From: Floccularia luteovirens
Taxonomy: Eukaryota > Basidiomycota > Agaricomycetes > Agaricales > Squamanitaceae
Assembly: GCA_009739215.1 (NCBI GenBank)
Contig: VSJF01000006.1
Location: 186,001 to 250,000, forward strand
Length of the DNA: 64,000 nucleotides
Direction: 5' to 3'
Every line of letters starts with the position of its first letter. Positions within the stretch are counted from its first letter, which is position 1. This document shows positions 40,201 to 51,237 of the stretch, piece by piece. Under the pieces are notes generated by a model that worked only from the letters and a program-made list of their open reading frames with translations, had not been told where the DNA came from and made no database searches. The translations under genes were made by a program, and so were the position numbers.

Positions 40201-41170
40201 TCGAAAACGCACTGCACTTGTAGATATGCGTTTGAGCAGAAGTAGAATCTCTGTCGGTGCAGATGCCCAACAGCTTCTTGCAGCTCAACAAGTCGCTCAG
40301 AATCCATCATTAATGAAATCCGTCAAGAGTCCACCTGGATCACCTGCTCCAGGACCGTCACTTCCACCACCCCCACCTCCACCTCTTGTAGCTTCACCGA
40401 AGAGCATGGAGCCGCCAGCTTTACCTGTGGCTGATATACCCAAGGTCCCTCCACCACCTCCGCCTTCTGCCCCTAAAGCAAATTTAGCTAAGACTCCACC
40501 TCCACCACCCCCAATTACGAGTCCTTTAGCTGCTCAACCCACGTCGCCACCTTTCACTCCCCCGCCACCGCCACCCACAATTCAGAAACAGGAAGGCGGT
40601 GCTCCTCCACGACCTGTGTTCAAAGAGCCTCCACCAGAAAACGATGACCTCCCGCCTCGTCCTTCATTCAAGGAACCTCCTCCGGAAAGCGATGAAGAAA
40701 CCACGTCAGCGCCGACACCAACTTCTCCTGAACTTGCGCCAGTTGCTAAAGCAGTTCCTGCTCCTCCTGCGACGATAACCCCAGCACCCCAGAAACGATT
40801 CAGTGCAACCGGTCCTTCCACTACTAAAGTCGCGTCGCGTAGTCCCACTCCGCCTGATTCGGGTGATACAGTGCTTTCTGGTGCAAAGACTACCCTATCA
40901 CGCAATAGTTCTGGGCAAACTGCCCCATTGCGTGGCCCTCGACTTGCTCGTCCAGCACCCCGGGGTGCAGTTCAATCTATGGTGTCAAATTTGAATAGGA
41001 ATAGTGTAACAGGGAGTCCACCTCCGACGTCGGCGACAAGCAATACGAGGGTCAATAGGCTGAGTGGAAGTCCTGTACGTCGTCCATCGAGTGTGTTGGG
41101 ACGGTCAGCTGCATTCTCGCGGAGGACGATGGCGAGTGACGCGGAAGATGAGTTAGTTGATAAGAAGTAG
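37274..41170 (+). CDS. RGD2: Rgd2-type RhoGAP: F-BAR, DEP and RhoGAP domains with poly-Pro tail
   Basis: ATG 37274. The F-BAR starts MAVLSLPLQFKNSFWSQDYR and is interrupted by a DEP domain (FPLLGEYQDAFTGEEFVAWLVNN, about 38500-38760), the Rgd2 arrangement. A second coiled-coil half follows, then a RhoGAP-like domain (about 39290-40030). The tail has PPPPPPP runs (40370-40590) that could bind SH3 or profilin, and a Ser/Arg-rich end at TAG 41170. The position equivalent to the arginine finger reads AWIYDVPLP where a catalytic GAP has G-[IL]-[FY]-R, so I see no arginine finger. About ten exons, all in frame. Expected to sit at curved plasma membrane and act in Cdc42/Rho5 signalling, perhaps as a scaffold. 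Confidence 0.88.
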
Positions 41171-41568
41171 GGACAATATAGTATAAGCGAAGGACCTTTT
41201 TTCTTGAGGAAGAGGATGAACAGGAGTTTATGCTTATGTCTGATCTATGCTTGTGTGTCCGTCGACCCTTTCACACCTTTTGTTTTTTCTTCTTTCCTTT
41301 CAAAGTGTTTCTAAATATGTTTTTATGAATGTGCTCGAAGTCCAGATGTGTGAAAGAAGCCATTGCTCTTGAGGATCTTGTTTATTATGCAACCCTTTTA
41401 GATATCTATTAGGTTTAGTCTGATTGTGTGATGAGATGGGATCCCCAGAATTCTTGAACTAAGATTTGATTCGTTGAACGGCCACAGAGGGTTCTAGATA
41501 ATTACAAGAAATGGGTAGAATAACTAGTATATATACAAATAATATATGACAAGATATGGACAAGATTT
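41171..41568. other. Convergent 3' intergenic region
   Basis: About 400 bp between the stops of the Rgd2-like gene (+) and the H2A-like gene (-). It has a tatatata-type AT-rich patch (41530-41550). No gene was seen. Confidence 0.5.
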
Positions 41569-42285
41569 TCAACGACGACGGTTTTTTTTAGGCAAGAGTT
41601 GTGTATGGATAAACGGAACTAGTTTTTTCATTATCAGATAATTTGATTTCCTTGAAGACAGTTTGTACTTACCAACCCATCCAGAATTGATGATGACACC
41701 TTTGCCAACCAACGTATCTAACCTAAACGTAAGTTTTACGCAGTCAGTACGCGAGAGCTGTAGTGCAGTGAATTATTAAAATACGTACTCGTTATCGTTG
41801 CGGATTGCTAAAAGTAGGTGCCGTGGATTGATGCGCTTTTTCTTGGCAGCTTGAGCAGCATTCCCTCCAAGCTCTAAAAGCTCTGCAACCAAGTATTCAA
41901 GGACCGCAGCAAGATAAACTGATAGAGTCGTAATTTATTCTAACCGGTGTGCAACTAAATACTACTTACTTGCAGATAATAAAGCAATCCGAAATTTTGA
42001 TCCACAAGAGGCCTTCAAGTAACAGCGGATGCGCCTGACCGGAAATTCTAAACCTGCTCTCTTTGAATGAGACCTGACATAAGGAGTGCTGTGTTCAAAA
42101 GTCTTGCTGTACAGTCCCTTTCCGCCGTGTTGACTGGGTTTAACATAACTATTATATATTAGCCAAGATATCGCGGTCATTGTACACACTCAGAGTTTAC
42201 ACTTGACCAGTAGTACCCTTTCCTTTGCCTGGCTATTAAAATGGATGGGCTACTGAAAAAAGGTATAGTACTACGTGCTTACCAT
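41569..42285 (-). CDS. Highly divergent histone H2A-like protein
   Basis: The ATG at 42285 is directly followed by an intron, then [10 protein letters not shown], an H2A-type tail. After a further, uncertain splice the fold reads [73 protein letters not shown] and [16 protein letters not shown], stop at 41569. The helices, the RIxPRHL motif and the LLPKK end mark H2A. Differences from canonical H2A are strong: L1 loop [11 protein letters not shown] instead of [19 protein letters not shown] for VGRIHRLL, NSGWV for the GGV docking residues. NDNELDTLV has the ELDTL seen in H2A.Z. No SQ(E/D) motif at the end. Introns 41621-41672, 41723-41787 and 41919-41969 are GT-AG. Probably a lineage-specific variant; the N-terminal exons are approximate. 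Confidence 0.78.
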
Positions 42286-42840
42286 GTTGAAATTTTTTTT
42301 TTTTGCAAAGTGTAAGTAAGTAAGATGCAAAGTTTAAATTTCGAACTCGCGTACATTAAATAAGGTAGAGATAAATATAGCTAATATAAGCACGTGATGC
42401 ACGCGTTCTGGTCATACCTGCACGTGATGAAAATTTTGATTTGTTCGCGAAAATAGCAGAAACCGCGGGCGAGCAAAGCTGTGTGTGATTCACGGTTCAA
42501 AGTACCATTTCAGACACGAGGCAAGGCAAGGCTTCATTGCTTTGGCACAGCTGGTACAGCTAACCTCGTTTTTGTACTTTCAACAGCACGAAAGCTGGTT
42601 GGAGTCTAATTGAATATAAAGGATAGTCTTTGGCGCACAACAGCATCGTTTCGATCTGCAACCCAGCAAACGTTATAGGGCTGGGCACCCATCCCGCAAA
42701 TTTTTTTGAGGAAAAAGATATAACTGCTTAGTATAAGACCTCATCGACATCTCACGTCCGCTTACCGTGCACAACACGACCTCACTTGCACTCCCTACTG
42801 TACACACGGCGATCGAAAGGCCGCATCCCCCTTTTAAACC
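42286..42840. other. Divergent intergenic region, H2A-like (-) / M50B-like (+)
   Basis: 555 bp serving two promoters. It holds the paired E-boxes listed separately, a T-run at about 42290-42305 and a C-rich leader before 42841. No gene was recognised. Confidence 0.45.
42391..42426. promoter_or_regulatory. Two CACGTGATG elements 30 bp apart with an ACGCGT core between them
   Basis: CACGTG occurs at 42391-42396 and again at 42421-42426, both followed by ATG. ACGCGT, the core of the yeast MCB cell-cycle element, lies at about 42401-42406. They sit about 110-140 bp upstream of the H2A-like start, where an S-phase histone promoter element would be expected. Function is inference. Confidence 0.45.
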
Positions 42841-44259
42841 ATGGCTGCACTTCTAACAAGACCTCCAATTGCACCTCCAATGCCCTCTACAACTATCGTA
42901 GCTACTCCGAGTTCCATCACCCCCACAAGTGACCAGGTACGTTATTGTAACATCAACCATGAGGCATTTGAATGTACTTACCTCACTGGAAACAGGTGGT
43001 GGTGCTATATGTTGTACGTTCGCTTCCTTGTTGAGGGGATGACTGCGTCACTCACAGCCAGATATGAACTTTTCATTGCAGATAATAGCCATGGCAGTTG
43101 TCATCTTCGGCTTTTGGAATGTCCCCATCGTGCGGAACTGTATTAACCCACTCAAGCTATTCACTATCGGGTGGCACGAGTTGTGCCATATCATTGCGGT
43201 ACGTTGACGTTTCTGATCTATCACGTTTCATACTCGTTTCTTCCCCCCTGACTTGTTCCTGGGTAATGTCATTGACTTACGCATGTGTTGTTATCCCATT
43301 CACAGGGTATCTTATCCGGTGGTCGAATATTAAAAGTCACTATAGATCCACATGTTGGGGGTGCCACAATCATCGAGGGCGGCCGTCCATTATTCATTTT
43401 ATCTGCGGGCTACATCGGATCTTCTCTCTTAGGAGGGGCATTTGTTCTGGCAGGATGGGATACGCTAGTGGCTAAGATTCTGAGTTTTGTGTTGGGGATT
43501 GGGCTGATAATGCCATTAGTCCTTGTTCGTGATAAACTGTGAGTGGTGTGTTGAGGTGTTGAGAGCTTGTCTTGCTGATTGCACTCAAGAACGATAGTAT
43601 TGACTGCGTGCTATGAAGCTCTTCTTATTGGGTTTTGGTTCGTCGACCATGGGTTAGTCGGATTCCTGCTTGTTTTGTTGGGAAGTATGGATTGACCTTC
43701 GATGTTAGGCAAGCGCTTCGCTGGTATTGCCTCTTCATCGGTGTTATGAAGTAAGATATGTCTAATTCTTGTTAAAATCCCTTCTAAACTCACATCTTGT
43801 ATAGTGTGCTCTTCGTCGTTTGTATGCCAGCTCGTTCATCGTGCTTGTAGTTCATTTCATATTTATAATTTTCCAGGGGATGTAGCTGATGATCGATTCT
43901 TCCACAAAACAAATGACTCGGATGCAACCCAATTCTCTATTCTTTACCCCAGCATTGGCGCCCATGGTATGTCCTGTGGTCTCTTATTCCAATATTATAC
44001 CCTGGACTAAACACAATGAACACAGTGTGGGCCACATTTTGGATTATGTTCCAACTAGGGGTACTAGCAGGTTTTTCTCTGCTGGGTATCTTTGCATTCA
44101 AGGTAGATATTTAGCTATGTCCCCCAAGTTATGTCTTATGTATACTTTGCAGTTAACGAAAGCAGAGATGGATGCTCAAGCGGGTATGTTTGTCATATTG
44201 AATAACCCTCATTATTTGGATGGCTGACTTGTTTTCTAGCAACATTCCTCCCAACATAA
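42841..44259 (+). CDS. M50B-like membrane metallopeptidase
   Basis: ATG 42841, about seven exons, stop at 44259. A short Pro/Thr-rich N-terminus is followed by a first membrane segment (AMAVVIFGFWNVPIV) and the zinc motif GWHELCHIIAGI, the HExxH of M50-type intramembrane proteases. Next are GGRILKVTIDPHVGG and GGRPLFILSAGYIGSSLLGG, which fit the fungal/plant M50B-like group, and several more hydrophobic helices (IGLIMPLVLV, ALLIGFWFVDHG, VWATFWIMFQLGVLAGFSLL). The C-terminus ends AQAATFLPT. The HELCH histidines and Glu are intact, so activity is plausible. The substrate and cell compartment are unknown. Confidence 0.82.
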
Positions 44260-44735
44260 ATCTATTCACTAAATTTTTCGTTTGATGTATCATTGCATTG
44301 TTGTATTCCCTTCGGTTATGAAGGACCTTGGATTCCTCGGAGAGTTGTGGAATCTATACATGTTAAGTCACACTAGATAGCACACGGACGGACCCTGGAA
44401 AGGAGGAATGACTCAAAATGACATACCAACCACTATCATGCTATTATGTTGAACAGCTTAATGTATTATTTGTGTATGTGCCCATATATATGTGATTTGC
44501 TCTGGTTTTAGTTGAAGTGAAAGATATTGTGATTGGGGGTAATTAAAGATACACAGAATGGAGATGCTGATTACTTCTCGGAGTTCTATCACGAAGGACT
44601 GTATTATGGAATAATCAAAAATTTTACATGAGAGCATGCATCGATTTGAGGTTTTTGATGTGTCGAGATGGTCGTGGAGCATGACGTGTGATATGTAAAA
44701 CATAAAATTAGCAAGAGGGGTGATAAAAAGACTAT
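44260..44735. other. Convergent 3' intergenic region
   Basis: 476 bp between the stops of the M50B-like gene (+) and FIS1 (-). AT-rich; no gene recognised. Confidence 0.5.
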
Positions 44736-45417
44736 TTATTTGCGGGTTGCTCGCCGTATGACGCCTGCCAGGAGTAGGGTTCCTAGTGCTGCGGCTCCCC
44801 CGACTAACGCCATGCCGACATACCCTTCTACAATAGAGAGGTTATTATTGGCATTGCTGAAACAAAAAGAACACTCTACCTCGAGATATGGCCTTGTCGA
44901 TGAGCTGGGCTAATGATTGCGACTGCAGATTCGAAGGTTCGCGATCCAAGAGGACGGCTTTGAGTGAATTCAGTGAGGGTCGGTAATAGGGAAGAAGGCC
45001 TAAAATACCATTAAACTTCTTAGCTTCCTCGTAATTTCCCATCTTGTAATGCCCTAACGCCATATAGTAGAGACATTCCCTCCGTCTGGATGCTTCCGTC
45101 CTGTATATATCTGAAGGGGAAAAAAGGATGAGATCACATTAAAAACTACGACGCAGTGCGAAAATTGCCTTGCAGTATCCTTACGCCCTCCACCTGGTGG
45201 TCCCGCACTGGACTTTTCACTAGGCCCCAAGCGTAGTTGAATCTAGTCTGAATAGTGACATGCCCCTGTGCGAGCTCCTTTTCGTATTGTAATCTTAGGA
45301 CCTATGAATTGATAGGATCAAGGATTGGAATGCAGAAGCAGTCAAAGCACTGACCTCGAGTTCGTCATATGTTAATGACATTTCAGCATCAGCTGCGTAG
45401 GGCAATTCTGTAGGCAT
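44736..45417 (-). CDS. FIS1: Mitochondrial fission protein FIS1
   Basis: A tail-anchored outer-membrane protein that recruits the division machinery on mitochondria and peroxisomes. ATG 45417 begins [20 protein letters not shown]. The TPR-like bundle has the family signatures [39 protein letters not shown], and a C-terminal membrane anchor ([20 protein letters not shown]) followed by the basic tail RRATRK-TAA at 44736. Four exons; the second intron (45111-45168) has a GC donor. Length about 150 residues, as expected. It shares a 170-bp divergent promoter with U2AF2. Confidence 0.93.
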
Positions 45418-45587
45418 TGGTGGTGGTAGAATGAATTAATAGTAATGTCCTTAGAGCCAAGGAGCAACCCAAGAACGAGAGCGGACTTTATCGGAGTTTG
45501 GAAAGGAGACGCCAAAAAATATTTTTGAAAAGGGAAAGCGACAAATAGCTTCCAACTCGTTAACGTTGGAGTACATTTACAACAAAG
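45418..45587. promoter_or_regulatory. Bidirectional promoter between FIS1 (-) and U2AF2 (+)
   Basis: 170 bp between opposite start codons, so the two genes share or overlap promoters. No specific site claimed. Confidence 0.6.
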
Positions 45588-47810
45588 ATGCCCGAAGACT
45601 ATGGTGAGTTTGTTTTCATTATTAACATCTTTTCTTTATAACACTGTTGGGGTAGCAAATGGAGTGTACAAAGGTAACTCTCCTACATCTTCCCACAGAC
45701 TTTATCCCCTCCCACTTCTATTCTGTGTGTTTTGTCAGAACGACGATGAGCTCATGGTGCAATTTTTTTTTGCTTGCTTTTGCACCATGCATCATTTTAT
45801 AGCTAGCTAGCATCATGATCATGACGCGGTCCCATCTCTCGCTGTTGGGCTCTCTCTCTGGGCTCTACACACTCCCCCCTCGCACTGCTTAAAACAATAC
45901 GTGGCAGCAGTACCGCAGATTCCGCAGGTCACTTACTCACTCGTGCTCCGGCCCTTTTTCTTTTTCTTTTACAGAACGTGGTGGCTACGGACGTGAAGAC
46001 CGCCACCGCTCGTCACGGTACGATGATCGCGACGCTGGAGGTCACCGCGATAGACATGGGGATAGAGGAGGTGGTGGTGGTGGTGGTGGAAGGCGAGGTG
46101 ACGACAGACGAGACCGTGACAGACATTCTCGTAGGGATTTTGATGACCATGGTAGACATAGTCGTCACGACGATGACCGTCGCCGTGATTTTCGGGGACG
46201 TGATGATGACCACGGAGGTCGTGGCGGACGTGAAGACACAGGGCCTTCGAGGGGTGATCGTCGGGGTAGGAGAGGCAAAGATGGTTTAGGCACTCCTGAG
46301 AGGAGGTCGCCAACCCCGGATGGTGCTGTCCCATTATCGCAGCGCAAAAGGAAAGCGTCTGGTTGGGATGTCCATGCACCAGGTTATGAACAGTACTCCG
46401 CAATGCAAGCTAAACAAACAGGTGCGCTTCGGTCGTTATTTTTGCTCTTTCTCATTATTGACTGGCTGCTTAGGTCTGTTCAATCTGCCGGGCGCCAACC
46501 GTACCCAGATACCTCCTATACTTGGAATTGCCGGATTACCACCCCCAATGCCTGTGCAGACATTTGGTATGGGTATTGGCAGCAATCCAAATTTGTCACG
46601 TCAATCACGCCGCCTGTACATCGGCAGTATTACACCCGACGTCAACGAGCAAAACCTTGCTGATTTCTTCAATAGCAAGATGATTGAAATGAGTATAGGT
46701 ACGGGTGGTCCTGGAAACCCGGTACTTGCTGTTCAATGCAATTACGAGAAAAACTACGCATTTGTTGAGGTTTGTACAATTTACTGTTCCATTGCCTTTC
46801 AACCAATCAACTGTTTTGCTCCCACCAGTTCCGCAGCGCTGAAGATGCTACGGCAGCAATGGCCTTTGATGGCATTATATTCATCAATGGCCCTCTCAAA
46901 ATCCGCCGTCCCAAAGATTATGGTGGAATGGAAATGGCTTCACCAGGAGTCCATGTTCCCGGTGTTGTTTCCACGAATGTTCCCGATTCGATCAACAAAG
47001 TTTTCGTTGGGGGTTTGCCTACATACCTCAATGAAGAGCAAGTTATGGAACTGCTCAAAAGTTTCGGAGAACTCAAGGCTTTCAATTTGGTTAGAGAAAA
47101 CGGAAATGGACCTTCGAAGGCAAGTGTAAGAAATTAAACTTTGAGTTTTTGTTTTGTTGAGAAACATTATTTTCCAGGGCTTTGCATTCTTCGAATACGT
47201 CGATATTAGCGTGACAGATGTTGCTATTCAAAGTCTGAACGGGATGGAATTGGGTGATCGCTATCTGGTCGTACAACGAGCGTCTGTGGGAGCTAAACCA
47301 GGAACACCGGGAATGATACCCAATCTGCCATACGATCAATTCCCCGAAATTCCAAGACCAATCATGCCGGCTGGCAAGGATCCAAGTACGGATGCGCGGA
47401 TCCTCTTGATGTTGAACATGGTCACTGCGGATGATTTGGCCGATGACACTGAGTACGGAGACCTGTATGAAGATGTTAAAGAAGAATGTTCGAACTTTGG
47501 TGAAGTAGAAGACCTGCGGATCCCAAGACCAACAAAGAAGGACAAATCAAAGTGGGGGCCAGGAGAGGGAGGACAGATCACTGCTCAGGATGCAATCAGG
47601 GCGGATGAAGCATCAGGCGTTGGGAGAGTGTATGTCAAATACGTCAGCCCTTCTAGTGCTACTGCTGCGCTAAACAGTTTGGCTGGACGTTCTTTTGCTG
47701 GACGGTCGATTATTGCAACTCTTTTGAGCGAAGACAGTCAGACGACTCCTCCATTGAATATCATATTTGCGCCCCAGCCAGACGCCCCCCCTCCTCTTCC
47801 TACTTCATGA
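45588..47810 (+). CDS. U2AF2: U2AF large subunit (U2AF65/Prp2), splicing factor
   Basis: Binds the polypyrimidine tract and recruits U2 snRNP. Exon 1 is only 16 nt (MPEDY + 1 nt) and is followed by a 371-nt intron. The N-terminus is Arg/Asp/Gly-rich (RDRHGDRGGGGGGGGRR), the counterpart of the RS domain. Next is the U2AF35-binding ligand motif ASGWDVHAPGYEQYSAMQAK, with the key Trp. RRM1 has RRLYIGSITPDVNEQNL and NYAFVE, RRM2 has NKVFVGGLPTYLNEEQV and GFAFFEY. The C-terminal UHM-type RRM3 covers LLMLNMVTADDLADDTEY to GRVYVKYVSPSSATAAL. Ends at TGA 47810. All exon joins are in frame. Confidence 0.94.
45604..45974 (+). other. 371-nt first intron of U2AF2
   Basis: Donor gtgagt at 45604, acceptor ttttacag at 45967-45974 after an uninterrupted pyrimidine tract (ccctttttctttttctttt). 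It is about six times longer than almost every other intron in the window, sits after a 16-nt exon and contains internal GT/AG candidates (for example ggtag at 45651-45655 and aaggtaac at about 45671). Confidence 0.7.
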
Positions 47811-48135
47811 ACTTGTTACCGGTAGTGATAATACGTTTCTATGAAGGTGCTGCTGATAGTTTTTTGTTGGTTTTATTGATACTAAGTATTGTGCGAGAGT
47901 AAATAGTTATCAGTCAGCAGTCGGGACTGTCATTGCTGTGTGATTGTTTCGAATTCAAATTCAGGAAAATCAGACATTTGTAAGTACAAATTTGTGCTTT
48001 CCATCAAGATCTCTTGTTAGCCTTCGGAAGGTCCAGATTCCCATCAACGTTACTTAAACAATGTTATAAGCTCAGTTCCGTTCCTATCGCTTCACCATAC
48101 CCATCCCCTTTTTACAACCCCATTCAACACCAGCC
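47811..48135. other. Intergenic, U2AF2 3' side and amidase promoter
   Basis: 325 bp between two plus-strand genes. It holds the U2AF2 3' UTR and amidase promoter; nothing else recognised. Confidence 0.5.
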
Positions 48136-50585
48136 ATGTGGCCATTCTCAGAATCTAATACGTCCGTTGTTGCTGCAAAGCGTGAACAACGTGCCCGTGC
48201 CCTTGTTAATAATCCTGTTGATGTGTCGAAAGACCAACACCAATATATAAGGGCAACAGGTAAGTTCTGAGTATATGCGGCCTTCCTGCCTATGATGTTA
48301 GCACTCTCATAGCGACGGACATTGTTGCCCACATCGAACGTGGTGAATGGACAGCGAGTGAAGTTTTAGAAGCGTTTATTGCTCGTGCCGTACTTGCCCA
48401 AGCTAAAACAAATTGCTTGACGGAAGGTCAGCTTGATTTTTATTGAGATTCAAAATACTTTGTTACTCAGTAATTCTTGTCTGTACAGTCATGTTCGATT
48501 GGGCCAGACAACAAGCGAAAGAATTGGACGCAGAGTTCGCATTGACCGGGAAATTGCGTGGTCCCTTGCATGGTGTGCCGGTGCGTGGTAATTTTTGTTT
48601 TGCAATTATCACAAGGAAAATCTTAAGACCCTTTTTGTCCATACAGGTCAGCATCAAAGAGCAGTGTGAGTAAAAATAACCAAGATCAAATTCACCCAGT
48701 GTGTTAATATTTTGTAGTTGAAATCAAAGGATATGATGCTTCGACCGGATATTCCCAGTGGGCTAACAAACCTGCAACTTCCAATGCAGACGTAGGTCAT
48801 TTTACCAAAACCCAATTTTTTCTTTTTTCTTTTTAGCTGACGGGTTTCATTTTTATCAGGTTGTCGACCTCCTCCTCGCTTCTGGTGCCATAATATATGT
48901 TAAAACCAATATCCCACAAACAATGTTTGCCTTTGAGTGCTCCAATCCTGTGTTTGGACGCACGACAAATCCATACAACAACCAGTTTACCTGTGGAGGT
49001 AGTTCTGGTGGTGAAGCCGCATTGCTCAGTATGGACGGCTCCGCACTCGGGATAGGTAGTGATATTGGAGGAAGCTTGCGTATCCCTACCGCGTACTGTG
49101 GTATCTACTCGCTTAAACCTAGCGCAGATAGGTTATCCCATGAGGGGGCGCGAAGTGAGAAGTTCTATGTTTGGTTTACTAAGCGATTTAACTTGAACGT
49201 GGTTTCTGTAGGTCCGTCCCCGGGTTTCGAAGGAATAAAAACTGTGGTTGGTCCTATGGGGCGGTATGTATTCACGCATATATGTCATGGAGAGTTCCTA
49301 AATAATACACAAAACAGGTCTGTGAAAGATTTGTCTCTCTTCGCGCGTATAGCGTTTGGCGTGTCGGGTGCAAGCCACACCGTTGCACCTGTCCCTTTCC
49401 GTGATGTTCAACTCCCAAAGAAGCTGCGATTCGGATACTATACGTCTGGTGATGAACATTCATGATTATTTGGTATCTTCCTAATCTAATATGAGCTTCT
49501 AGATTGTTACATTAAAGCATCTCCTGCAAACAAACGTGCTGTGCTTGAGACAGTTGAGGCTTTGCGCAAGCAAGGTCACGAATGTGTTGAGTTTCAAATA
49601 CCCAATAGTAAATCCTTCGTTTACTTCTGTTTCCGTGCGGGACTGACCTTACCGTTTAGTAAGTGAAGGAGTAAATGTTTTCGTAGGACTTACGTCTTCG
49701 GATGGTTACAAGACGATGCTCAATCATTTAGGTCCAGATACCAAGGTATGTGCATGAAACCTCTCAAAGGAGTGCCAGATTCAGCCTTTTTATTTAAAGG
49801 AAAATGCTTTGTTCCTAGTTACCCTTGGGCCTAAACTACCATGTGAGTTGATCTAGTTTGCTTTGCATATAACAACTAATTTGACGATTCTAGCATTTGT
49901 GCGAAATATTGCTGGCTGGGTACTGGAGAGTTTTATGGGGGACAAGATATTTGCCGATACACTAAGAATAACCAGAGCTAAGCCCATGGAGGAATATATG
50001 CATCTCGTAGAAAGGCGTAATGCATATACTGATTCATTCTATAAAAATGTGAGTATCTGACTACTCTGTTCCCGACCATACTTATCACTCCTATGTTAGG
50101 TCTGGGATAAATATAAGTTTGACGCTATTATTGCTCCAGTGCAGGCCGTGCCGCAACTTCCTCATGGGTATGATATCTGCTCTCTTAACTTGCTATGCGC
50201 TGATGTTTTGTGCCTAACACATAATAGAGGTTGTGACAACTTCATTGCACTTGCCTCAGCGACAGTCTTGTACAGTCTTCTTGATCTACCTGTAGCGTGT
50301 CTTCCCGTCACACGCGTCGATCCCGCCAAGGACCAACTCACAGATGAATGGGTTAAAGGCCCTGGACTTGGATCCGCTGTCATTGAATCAGGTCTTTATA
50401 GGTCTAAAAATCCGATATATAATCCACAAGCATCGGCAGGTATGCCTGTGAATGTACAAATCATTGGCAAGAAATGGGAGGACGAGAAGACACTTGCGAT
50501 CATGGATATTGTGGACAATGCACTTGGGACGGATCGGGGCTTTGGACCCGGGGCGTGGGATGCGCACATGAACAAGGTGGATTGA
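48136..50585 (+). CDS. Amidase-signature hydrolase (fatty acid amide hydrolase-like)
   Basis: ATG 48136 begins MWPFSESNTSVVAAKREQ; about fourteen exons, stop TGA 50585. The Ser-cisSer-Lys triad of the amidase signature family is in place: Lys in GVP-VSIKEQFEIKG (about 48650), the cis-Ser in [16 protein letters not shown], and the nucleophile in [18 protein letters not shown] (about 49040-49090). The middle and C-terminal parts (GFEGIKTVVGPMGRSV, PANKRAVLETVEALR, KYKFDAIIAPVQAVPQLPHG, AGMPVNVQIIGKKWEDEKTL) also follow the fungal acetamidase/FAAH-like pattern. No signal peptide or membrane anchor was seen. Substrate not predictable; fatty acid or aryl amides are possible. A decayed tandem copy follows 650 bp downstream. 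Confidence 0.9.
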
Positions 50586-51237
50586 TGCAGAGGTATTGAA
50601 GTTCGCAATCCGTTATTAAGTGTGTATATTTATCACACCTGACAAACTCATATACGACAATATTCCATCATTTGGAGTGGACCTCATTTCGGTTTGTTCA
50701 AATATCTCATAATCCACCCTCTCTATCGCGTTGGTAATTGGTGTCCTTTCACTAAGGACGTCTACAGACCAAGATACAACTGAAAAATAACGTTAATCTG
50801 CTCCACTTTGAGAATGGTTCAAAGAGGAACATTTTGTTATGTCTGCCATCCTGTTCCACTGAGGAGTTTTCAACGCCATCAACGCATCAACTCTCATCGT
50901 ATCGCTCACATACTTACATTACTCATCATCACTATGGTCTGAATTAGACATCCCAGATGCATTGCTTTCCCTCGTTGCTCAAGTCAATCAGGTGGCGAGA
51001 GCAGCCTCTATACTTGGTGAAGTGGTTCTTGGTAGGTAAAGAATATGATTTCAAGTCGACGCGTCCTCTACAATATTAATATCTGTGATGTCCTAGCACC
51101 CCGTCGGATCACTCATATATCCTCACATAGCATTACATACAGCTAACTTGTGCATTAACAAGATATAATCGCCCGTTGCAAGTTTGCCCTGTTTTTAAGT
51201 GTCGGTGTTTTAGGTGTTGTGCATCATAATCATTACC
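50586..51237. other. Spacer between amidase gene and its pseudogene copy
   Basis: It presumably holds the amidase 3' region and the remains of the copy's promoter and first exon. No alignment to the parent's first exon was visible by eye. Confidence 0.4.

Noticed and set aside
45651..45680. Possible micro-exon inside the U2AF2 first intron
   Set aside because: Flanking AG and GT exist but no transcript evidence is available and the direct 16-nt exon to 45975 splice already gives a correct frame.
45969..46403. His-rich 144-codon minus-strand frame with HHHHHHLL runs
   Set aside because: It is the antisense of the RD/RG-rich segment of U2AF2, which reads well in all its exons.
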